Source of the DNA: Campylobacterales bacterium
GTDB lineage: Bacteria; Campylobacterota; Campylobacteria; Campylobacterales; JACAEZ01
NCBI GenBank assembly: GCA_013388565.1
Contig: JACAEZ010000011.1
Location: 1-21,405, forward strand
DNA: 21,405 nucleotides
Reading direction: 5' to 3'
Part shown: positions 1-6,718 of the stretch, piece after piece
How positions within the stretch are numbered: the stretch's first letter is position 1
How the letters are laid out: the number at the start of each line of letters is the position of its first letter
The notes under the pieces: model-generated
What the model saw: only the letters and a program-made list of their open reading frames with translations
What the model was told of the DNA's origin: nothing
Database searches by the model: none
Translations under genes and position numbers: made by a program

Positions 1-1
1 A

Positions 2-1573
2 TTGAATACTGGTGATACAATCACAGGTTCTGTTGACATGATAAACCAAACTGTTGCTAGAATGGTAAATTCTGTAAAAGTTGCGAAAGATTCTTCAGCA
101 AAATCTGAAGAGTTGAAAATTAGTTCTCAAAATATTGGTGAAGCGGTTGGTTTTATTGCAAAAATTGCAGACCAAACAAATTTATTAGCACTAAATGCAG
201 CTATTGAAGCAAGTAGAGCAAAAGAGCATGGAAAAGGGTTTGCCGTTGTTGCAGATGAGACAAGAAGTTTGGCTGGAAATAGTGAAAAAAATGCAAGGTT
301 TATTGCTGATTTAGTAAATCAAATACAAAGTGGAATTGATAATATAATTAAAAGTATTACTTCAACTACAGAAACAATAGAGACTACTGGTGTTGGCGGA
401 AGAGAGCTTAGCGAAACATTAGAAGAACTTACAAAAATAGCTCAATTTTCTGTTGAAGCTGCTAGAAATGCGAGTAATTTTACAAATACACTATTAACAT
501 TATCTACAGAGGTAAATAAAGGTAGTGAAAGTATTGCTCAAGCATCTGTTCAAATTGCTAATGCTGTTGAAAAAACATTAAACTCTATTGAAGTTCAAGC
601 AAATTCACTATCGCAAACAGAAGATGATATAAAAGAGTTATCAAGACTTAGTGAAGATTTAAAATTTTCAACAGATACTATGAAATCTGCTGAAGAGGTT
701 GCTGTGAATGCTGATGCACTAAGCTCTAGTGTAGAAGAGATACAAAAAAGCATGGAAGAGGTTACAAAATCTTTAAATGATATAGAGAGTTTTAGTAAAA
801 CTACAAATGAAAATGCAATCAAAAATAAAGAAAAGGTCGAACTTGCAAATGATGTATGTAGAGATATAGACTCTGTAATAGCAATTGTTAGAAGAAACTT
901 TGATATTTTAAAAGCTAGTTTTTCAAAAGTTAAAAATACATTAATTGAAATTAGAAGAAATTTTGAAAAATCTATTACAGATGGTTCTTCTGCTGAAAAA
1001 GAGCTTGATTTGATTAAAAAAGAGTCAAGAAATGTAGAAAAAACTGTAAGAAATATATCTAATAGTATTATTCAATTAAATATGTTGGCAATTTCTGGAA
1101 GTATTGAAGCTGCTCGTGCTGGTGAATTTGGAAAAGGTTTTGCTGTTGTTAGTGCAGATATTAGAAATTTGGCACAAGATAGTGAAACAAATACAGAAAA
1201 GATTAATGATATTATTGAACTCATGAATAATGAGATAGAAAATGTTAGTAACGATTGGCAAAATTTATTAGATGGTCAAGATAAAGAGAAAACTACTATT
1301 GATAATTTAATAAATGAAGTTGAAAAAATAACATCTCAAATTGTAGATATTCTTGATAGATACCAAGGCTTGAAATCTATGAATGACCAAAACATTGAAG
1401 GTTTGAATCATGCTTTAAATGGTATAAAAGAGATACAAAAAGCTATTGAATTATCAGCAACTAATGCTATGGAATCAAGAAAAGCTAGTGAATTGATTAT
1501 TGAAACTATTGGAAATATGGCTAATGGTATAGAAGATTTGGCAGTTATGGCAGATGATTTACAACAAGGGTAA
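2..1573 (+). CDS. Methyl-accepting chemotaxis protein with two signalling tips (5' end missing)
   Basis: Cytoplasmic part of a chemoreceptor that would control the CheA encoded downstream. The reading frame is open to the window edge, so the real start lies upstream and the TTG at base 2 is probably internal. The visible 523 residues are almost wholly heptad-like helix with no membrane segment. Two receptor hairpin tips can be read: one around residues 54-90 ([20 protein letters not shown], then KGFAVVADE) and one around 354-390 ([20 protein letters not shown], then KGFAVVSAD). The matching E-x-G-K-G-F positions are E75 and E375, exactly 300 residues apart. Normal receptors have one tip. No C-terminal CheR-tethering pentapeptide is seen; the protein ends DDLQQG. 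Any sensory domain must lie upstream of the window. The triple-CheW gene follows after 26 bases. Confidence 0.9.
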   Translation: MNTGDTITGSVDMINQTVARMVNSVKVAKDSSAKSEELKISSQNIGEAVGFIAKIADQTNLLALNAAIEASRAKEHGKGFAVVADETRSLAGNSEKNARFIADLVNQIQSGIDNIIKSITSTTETIETTGVGGRELSETLEELTKIAQFSVEAARNASNFTNTLLTLSTEVNKGSESIAQASVQIANAVEKTLNSIEVQANSLSQTEDDIKELSRLSEDLKFSTDTMKSAEEVAVNADALSSSVEEIQKSMEEVTKSLNDIESFSKTTNENAIKNKEKVELANDVCRDIDSVIAIVRRNFDILKASFSKVKNTLIEIRRNFEKSITDGSSAEKELDLIKKESRNVEKTVRNISNSIIQLNMLAISGSIEAARAGEFGKGFAVVSADIRNLAQDSETNTEKINDIIELMNNEIENVSNDWQNLLDGQDKEKTTIDNLINEVEKITSQIVDILDRYQGLKSMNDQNIEGLNHALNGIKEIQKAIELSATNAMESRKASELIIETIGNMANGIEDLAVMADDLQQG

Positions 1574-1599
1574 TTTATTAAAATCTTTTAAGGTTTATT

Positions 1600-3024
1600 A
1601 TGGATAAACTTGAACAAGTCTTAATATTCAAAGTTGATGAATGTTTATATTGTGTAGATAGTAGTCAAATAGTTCAAATTTTGAGAGTTCCTCAATTGAC
1701 TGCTATTCCTTTTACTCCAAAATGTTTAAGAGGATTATGCTCTATTGAAGGTCAGATAGTTCCAGCTTTTGATGTAGAAAATTTAATAATAAAAAATAAA
1801 AATGTTGATTTAAATAATTATAAAAGTAGAGTTTTAACAATAAAAAATGAAGAACAGAATATAGCTTTTATTGTTCAAGAGGTTGTTTCTAATGTTAGTG
1901 TTGAAGATAGAGAAATAGAGTATGATAATAATAGTGAAGATTGTATTATTGGTGTTATAAAATTAGATGAAGATATTGTTCAAATTGTTAGTATTGATAA
2001 ATTAATATCAAATATTGCTCTTCCAGAATATGTAAAAAGATATTTAAAGCCTAATGCAAGAGTTCAAGATATACAACTGCATGTAAGTCATAACTATAAA
2101 AAATATCTTCTTTTTGAGATGGAAAATGAAAAATTTGCTATAGAAACTGACATGATTAGAGAGGTTATAGTTAATACTAATGATATAACATCTATAGCAA
2201 ATGCACCTAGAGAAGTTATTGGTATGATTAAACTTCGTGATGAGATTATTGTAGCATTGGATTTAAGAAAAAATTTTAATAAACAGCCAAAGTTATCAGA
2301 CAAAAATAGAATATTAATAGTTCAGCATGAAAATCATACAATAGGGTTATTGATAGATAATATTTTGGATATTAAAGATATTGATAATGACGAAATAGAG
2401 GCTCTTCCTGAAAAATTTAGGGATAGAAAAATACAAGGTGTTATTAATATTAATAAATCAATAATAAGTGTATTAAATAACTCTTATCTAAAAGATTTGA
2501 TTACAAGTTCAAATAAGCATTATGACACAAAAGAGACATCTAAAAAGAGTATTCATATTGTTGATAAGTATGAACATGAAGAGAGTATAGAGGTAGCAAT
2601 TTTTACTTTAGAAAAAGAGGAATTTGCTATAAATATAGAAGATTTAGATGAAATTATAAAATATGATAAGATTACACCTATGCCTCAAACCGCTGATTAT
2701 TTAAAAGGTATTATCAATTTGAGAGGTGAAGTTATTCCTGTAGTCTCATTACAAAAAAAGTTAAATTTTAATGAGTTTGTAAATGATGACACTAAAATAT
2801 TGGTTTGTAGGCTTTTTGAACAAAAAGTTGGTTTTTTGGTTGATAATATCAGTGAAGTAAGAGAGATTTATTTGGATAATATTTCTAAGAATGAGAGCAG
2901 TAATCCTGTTTTTTCAGAAATATTGGTACTAGAAAATGGTAAAAGAATGGTTTTGAAAATTTCTTTGAAACATCTGTTTTCAAAAGAAGAGCTAAAAGCT
3001 ATTCAAACTGAATCTAATAATTAG
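1600..3024 (+). CDS. Triple-domain CheW adaptor
   Basis: Scaffold protein expected to link receptor and CheA in a chemosensory array. The 474 residues hold three successive CheW domains at about 4-137, 167-302 and 329-461. Each shows the CheW pattern of an opening strand (VLIFKVDE, YLLFEMENEKFAIE, VAIFTLEKEEFAI), a central turn and a second half containing GLLIDNI or GFLVDNI. Only the third domain keeps the standard core NLRGEVIPVVSL; the first reads SIEGQIVPAFDV and the second KLRDEIIVALDL, so their binding surfaces have probably diverged. There is no receiver domain, so it is not CheV. It starts at ATG 1600 behind a short AAGG, 26 bases after the receptor, and cheB follows after 8 bases. 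Single-domain CheW is the norm, so a three-domain protein may bridge several partners. Confidence 0.92.
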   Translation: MDKLEQVLIFKVDECLYCVDSSQIVQILRVPQLTAIPFTPKCLRGLCSIEGQIVPAFDVENLIIKNKNVDLNNYKSRVLTIKNEEQNIAFIVQEVVSNVSVEDREIEYDNNSEDCIIGVIKLDEDIVQIVSIDKLISNIALPEYVKRYLKPNARVQDIQLHVSHNYKKYLLFEMENEKFAIETDMIREVIVNTNDITSIANAPREVIGMIKLRDEIIVALDLRKNFNKQPKLSDKNRILIVQHENHTIGLLIDNILDIKDIDNDEIEALPEKFRDRKIQGVININKSIISVLNNSYLKDLITSSNKHYDTKETSKKSIHIVDKYEHEESIEVAIFTLEKEEFAINIEDLDEIIKYDKITPMPQTADYLKGIINLRGEVIPVVSLQKKLNFNEFVNDDTKILVCRLFEQKVGFLVDNISEVREIYLDNISKNESSNPVFSEILVLENGKRMVLKISLKHLFSKEELKAIQTESNN

Positions 3025-3032
3025 GAAATAAT

Positions 3033-4091
3033 ATGGCAAAAATGGTATTAATTGTTGATGATTCTGCATTAGTGAGAAAACAACTTGGAGAATTAATAGA
3101 AAGTGCTGGGTATGAAATAGATTTTGCTAAAAATGGGCAAGAAGCTGTAGATAAAGCTTCTAAAGATGATTATAGTGTAATTACTATGGATATAAATATG
3201 CCTATCATGGATGGTTTGACTGCTGTTAAAAAAATTATGGAAGTTAATCCAACTCCAATACTCATGATAAGTTCACTAACAACTGAAGATGCTCCAATAA
3301 CAATAGAAGCCATGGAATTTGGTGCTATTGATTATGTTGCAAAACCTGGAACATTTAATGTAAATATAGAAGAAAATGGTCAAGAGATTTTAAGAAAAAT
3401 AAGGTCTGTTAGTAGAATATCAAAAGATAAATTAAAGTCAAGAGCTATAGCAAGACATGCTAGAAGAGAAATATCTAGAGATAATACAGTTTCTAAGAGT
3501 GTAGAAAATAAAGTTCATACAGATTCTGTAGTTTTAATTGGTTCATCAACTGGAGGTCCTGGACTTATAGAAGAGATATGTTCTTGGTTACCAGAAGATT
3601 ATCCTCATGCTGTATGTGTTGTACAACATATGCCAGAAAAATTTACACAAGCTTTCGCTGAAAGACTCAATAGAGCTTCAAAAGTACCTGTAAAAGAGAG
3701 TTCTGATAATGATGAACTATATGCTGGTCATGTTTATATTGCAAAAGGTGGAACACATTTACATTTTAGAAAAAAAGTGTCTGGTAAAATTACTATAAAA
3801 CATGGAAACTCTACAGAAAAAAGATTTTTTACTCCTAGTGTAGATGAGATGTATATTAGTGCATTAGATGTATTTAATCCATCTAAAGTTTTAGCTGTTA
3901 TCTTAACAGGAATTGGTGATGATGGTGCTGATGGAATGGTGAAATTAAAAAAAGCTGGAGTTTTTACAGTAGCTGAATCTGAAGATAGTGCAACTGTTTA
4001 TGGAATGCCAAAAGAGGCATTTTTAAGAGGTGGGACTTGTGAGGTTTTACCATTTTCTAAAATACTTAGAAAAATAACATCTCATAGGTAA
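3033..4091 (+). CDS. cheB: Chemotaxis protein-glutamate methylesterase/glutamine deamidase CheB
   Basis: Removes methyl groups from receptor glutamates and deamidates glutamines during adaptation, activated by phosphotransfer from CheA. Length (352 residues) and order are typical: an N-terminal receiver domain (acidic pair D9-D10, phospho-acceptor D53 in TMDINMP, K104) and a C-terminal esterase domain from about residue 163. The catalytic triad is readable: S172 in GSSTGGP, H199 in VVQHMPEKF and D297 in LTGIGDDGADG. The linker at 125-160 is basic and arginine-rich. It lies 8 bases after the triple CheW and 5 bases before the HEAT-repeat gene. Everything needed for activity is present. Confidence 0.97.
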   Translation: MAKMVLIVDDSALVRKQLGELIESAGYEIDFAKNGQEAVDKASKDDYSVITMDINMPIMDGLTAVKKIMEVNPTPILMISSLTTEDAPITIEAMEFGAIDYVAKPGTFNVNIEENGQEILRKIRSVSRISKDKLKSRAIARHARREISRDNTVSKSVENKVHTDSVVLIGSSTGGPGLIEEICSWLPEDYPHAVCVVQHMPEKFTQAFAERLNRASKVPVKESSDNDELYAGHVYIAKGGTHLHFRKKVSGKITIKHGNSTEKRFFTPSVDEMYISALDVFNPSKVLAVILTGIGDDGADGMVKLKKAGVFTVAESEDSATVYGMPKEAFLRGGTCEVLPFSKILRKITSHR

Positions 4092-4096
4092 CTTAA

Positions 4097-4717
4097 ATGG
4101 CTTTAAAAAAAACAGAAATAAAACATAATGACAATCTAATGGAGTTTTATAATTTAGAAGAGTGTTTAGATTTTTTTGAAGAGCAAAAAGATATAGCAAA
4201 AAAACATTATGCTTTAGAAAAAATGGTTGAATTTAGTGAAGGTTCTAAAGAGCTTTTAAAAATTATGATAAATAATGAAAGTGATAAAAATCTTATATCT
4301 TTTATAAGCTCTTTATTGGCAAAAGTTGACCCTAAAATTGCACCAATTGAAGAGTTACTTGAAGCCATGAAAATAGAGAATGCTTATCTTAGAAATCATG
4401 TTATATCAATATTACAAGATTATGGAAAAGAGATTAAATATTATATTGTCAAATATTTAATAGGTGATGATAGAGATTTAAGAATTTTTGCTATAAATGT
4501 ACTTGGTGATGTTAAATTTCCTGAAAGTAGGGAAATGATGTTAGAACTACTTCAAAAAGAAGATGATGTAAATGTAGCTATGACTGCTGTTGATTATTTA
4601 CAAGAGATAGGTCAAATAGAGGATATTCCAATAATTGAAAAGCTAAAAAGTAAATTTAAAAATGAACCTTATGTTGAATTTGCTGTAAATAATGCAATTA
4701 AAATGATTAAGGCTTAG
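4097..4717 (+). CDS. HEAT-repeat protein in chemosensory operon
   Basis: No enzymatic motif is visible in these 206 residues. The second half (about 65-205) reads as repeated helical pairs of the HEAT type: around 114-140 a pair with DRDLRIFAINVLGDV, then DVNVAMTAVDYLQEIG at about 157-172, then YVEFAVNNAIKMI at the end. HEAT repeats form curved solenoids that bind other proteins. The N-terminal 60 residues are acidic and helical. No signal peptide or membrane segment is seen, so it is cytosolic. It sits between cheB and cheR with gaps of 5 and 4 bases, so it is certainly co-transcribed and is presumably a scaffold or regulator of the adaptation enzymes. That role is inferred from position alone. 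Confidence 0.8.
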   Translation: MALKKTEIKHNDNLMEFYNLEECLDFFEEQKDIAKKHYALEKMVEFSEGSKELLKIMINNESDKNLISFISSLLAKVDPKIAPIEELLEAMKIENAYLRNHVISILQDYGKEIKYYIVKYLIGDDRDLRIFAINVLGDVKFPESREMMLELLQKEDDVNVAMTAVDYLQEIGQIEDIPIIEKLKSKFKNEPYVEFAVNNAIKMIKA

Positions 4718-4721
4718 TATC

Positions 4722-5549
4722 ATGAATGATTTTTCTAAAGATAATTTTGAAAAATTAAGTGAATATATATATAGAAAAAGTGGTATTAAGCTTGAATATG
4801 ATAAGCATTACGACAAAGTAAATAAAAAAATAACATCGAGATGTCAAATATTACATTTTGATAGCTTTAGAAAGTATTTTTTCAAAATAAGATTTGAAGA
4901 TAAAGATAGTTCTGAATTTCAAGAACTTATAAACTCTATAACTGTAAATGAGACATATTTTTTTAGAGAAAATCATCAATTTGAAATTATGGTTAAATAT
5001 CTAATGCCAATTATTGATAAAGAGAAGAGAAAAGGTGAGCCTATTAGAATATTATCTGCTCCTTGTTCAACTGGTGAAGAGCCATATTCAATAGCTATCT
5101 ATCTATTAGAAGATGATACTATTATCAATAATAGAGATATTGAAATTGTTGGAATTGATATAGACTCTGTTGTTATTGAAAAAGCAAAAAAAGGGCTTTA
5201 TACAGATAGGTCTTTACATGCTGTACCTAAAGATATTCAAACAAAATATTTTAAAAAAACAATGGGTTATAATGAACTTTCAAGAGATTTGAGAGATGCA
5301 ATAGTTTTTTTAAAAAGTAATGTGTTTGATAAAGACAATATGAGAGAGCTTGGTAAATTCGATATTATTTTTTCAAGAAATATGTTGATTTATTTTGACG
5401 ATGAAAGTAGAAAAGAGGTTGCAATGACATTTTATGATATGTTAAATCCAAAAGGGTATATCATGTTAGGTCATGCTGAATATATGAGCAGAATAGTTTC
5501 TGTTTTTCACCCACTAAAATATGACAATCATTTAATCTATCAAAAATAA
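4722..5549 (+). CDS. cheR: Chemotaxis protein methyltransferase CheR
   Basis: S-adenosylmethionine-dependent methyltransferase that methylates receptor glutamates, opposing CheB. The 275 residues match the family length. An N-terminal helical domain (about 1-70) is followed by the catalytic domain. Visible motifs are ITVNETYFFRE (73-83), the SAM-binding SAPCSTGEEPYS (112-123), GIDIDSVVIEKA (144-155), IIFSRNMLIYF (215-225) and GYIMLGHAEYM (245-255). No TPR or other C-terminal extension is present. The start ATG lies 4 bases after the HEAT-repeat gene, and a cheY follows after 10 bases with a strong AAGGAGA ribosome site. Confidence 0.97.
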   Translation: MNDFSKDNFEKLSEYIYRKSGIKLEYDKHYDKVNKKITSRCQILHFDSFRKYFFKIRFEDKDSSEFQELINSITVNETYFFRENHQFEIMVKYLMPIIDKEKRKGEPIRILSAPCSTGEEPYSIAIYLLEDDTIINNRDIEIVGIDIDSVVIEKAKKGLYTDRSLHAVPKDIQTKYFKKTMGYNELSRDLRDAIVFLKSNVFDKDNMRELGKFDIIFSRNMLIYFDDESRKEVAMTFYDMLNPKGYIMLGHAEYMSRIVSVFHPLKYDNHLIYQK

Positions 5550-5559
5550 GGAGAAGTTT

Positions 5560-5931
5560 ATGCCTTTAGTAGTATTTGTTGACGATTCAGAGACGGCTTT
5601 AGCATCTACAAAGATTGCTACAAAAGATTTACCTATAGAAATCGCACAATATTTAAGTGCGATAGATGCTTTAAAAGATATTAAAAGTAAAGCTATAGTG
5701 CCAGAATTAATTATAACAGACTTAAATATGCCTGTCATGAATGGGTTAGAGTTTTTAAAAGAACTTAGACAAATTGATGATACTAAGAAAACTCCTGTTT
5801 TAATGCTTACTACAGAAACAAAACAAGAGTTAAAAGAGCAGGGTAAAGCATTAGGTTTAACAGGTTGGATTGTAAAACCGTTTAATCCAGCACAGTTACA
5901 AGCTGCTATTAAAAGAGTATTAAGGGTTTAA
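5560..5931 (+). CDS. cheY: CheY-type single-domain response regulator (first copy)
   Basis: Stand-alone receiver domain of 123 residues, expected to take phosphate from CheA and carry the output signal or act as a phosphate sink. Conserved positions: acidic pair D8-D9, phospho-acceptor D54 in IITDLNMP, T84-T85 in MLTTET, K106 in VKPFNP. A tryptophan (W103) precedes the lysine region in the GWIVKPF motif. The start is supported by AAGGAGA just upstream of ATG 5560. It immediately precedes the CheZ-like gene, the cheY-cheZ-cheA order known from several gammaproteobacterial systems. A second cheY lies 400 bases downstream, and which one is the output is not visible in the sequence. Confidence 0.95.
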   Translation: MPLVVFVDDSETALASTKIATKDLPIEIAQYLSAIDALKDIKSKAIVPELIITDLNMPVMNGLEFLKELRQIDDTKKTPVLMLTTETKQELKEQGKALGLTGWIVKPFNPAQLQAAIKRVLRV

Positions 5932-5932
5932 A

Positions 5933-6340
5933 TTGGAAAAAAATTCAGAAACTATATTATTGTGTGTTTTGGAAATTTTAGAACATATAAAGTGTGTAGA
6001 AAACAATGTGTTAGAACTTAGTAAAAAGTCTATGTTAAATATAAATAGCTTTATAGCTGAATCTAATATTGAAATAAATGAATCTATTGTGGAATCATTG
6101 CAATATCAAGATATTATAACACAACAACTAAGTGCCACTATAGATGCAATAGAATCTATAGATAAAAGTATTAAAATTTATTTACATAATTTAAGACAAG
6201 ATTCTGATATTTTTAGCGATAGTTTAGAAAAATTACAAAAAAGATTAAATCAATCTTTACAAAATGCAAAAGATAAAAAAAATGCTTTTAGTGGTGGTGC
6301 ATTTAATGAAGACAATGAAGAGAGTGTAGAGTTTTTTTAA
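5933..6340 (+). CDS. Small CheZ-like phosphatase candidate
   Basis: A 135-residue, nearly all-helical protein that I read as a minimal CheZ, the phosphatase that dephosphorylates CheY-P. The key segment is SLQYQDIITQQLSATIDAIE (55-74). It matches the CheZ active-site helix, where an Asp and a Gln four residues later (D143 and Q147 in E. coli, from memory) act on CheY-P; here they are D60 and Q64. Helices on both sides (7-45 and 66-112) could form the CheZ hairpin. A Gly/Asn/acidic linker and the tail NEESVEFF resemble CheZ's C-terminal CheY-binding peptide. It lies between two cheY genes and just before cheA. It starts with TTG at 5933, supported by AGGG 6 bases upstream and by the lack of an ATG before residue 34. 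E. coli CheZ is 214 residues, so this one is short. Confidence 0.7.
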   Translation: MEKNSETILLCVLEILEHIKCVENNVLELSKKSMLNINSFIAESNIEINESIVESLQYQDIITQQLSATIDAIESIDKSIKIYLHNLRQDSDIFSDSLEKLQKRLNQSLQNAKDKKNAFSGGAFNEDNEESVEFF

Positions 6341-6353
6341 AGAGGGTTAATTT

Positions 6354-6701
6354 ATGAGAAAAATATTGGTTGTTGATGATTCTAAAACAGTTAGGATATA
6401 TCATAGAGAGATAATCAAAGAGGCTGGTTATACTGTTGAAGAGGCTGAAAATGGTATGGAAGCTAATGAAAAGATACAAAATGTAAATTATGACATGTAC
6501 TTAGTTGATATTAATATGCCTGTTATGGATGGTTACTCTTTTGTTGAAGAGCTAAGGAAAAAGTATAAAACAGCACCTGTTATCATGATAAGTACAGAAG
6601 CAGAAGATATGGATAGGGCTAAAGCTTATGAAGCTGGTTCTAATTTGTATTTTATAAAACCTGTAAAACCTGATATTTTGCTTAGTTGCATTAAATATTG
6701 A
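6354..6701 (+). CDS. cheY: CheY-type single-domain response regulator (second copy)
   Basis: Receiver domain of 115 residues, a little shorter at its C-terminus than CheY. Conserved positions: acidic pair D8-D9 in VVDDSKT, phospho-acceptor D52 in LVDINMPVMDG, S80-T81 in MISTEAED, K102 in FIKPVKP. AGAGGG before ATG 6354 serves as ribosome site. The gene directly precedes cheA (17 bases), so it is probably a main partner of that kinase. Its sequence differs clearly from the first cheY (ASTKIA versus RIYHREI after the acidic pair), so the pair looks functionally divided, for example output versus phosphate sink. That division is inference. Confidence 0.94.
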   Translation: MRKILVVDDSKTVRIYHREIIKEAGYTVEEAENGMEANEKIQNVNYDMYLVDINMPVMDGYSFVEELRKKYKTAPVIMISTEAEDMDRAKAYEAGSNLYFIKPVKPDILLSCIKY

Positions 6702-6718
6702 CTAAATAAAGGTATAGT

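Noticed and set aside
595..1261. Leftward frames inside the receptor gene
   Set aside because: They are antisense shadows of a regular helical coding region.
1600..3024. CheV assignment for the three-domain protein
   Set aside because: CheV carries a receiver domain; all three units here are CheW-like with no DD or phospho-Asp pattern.
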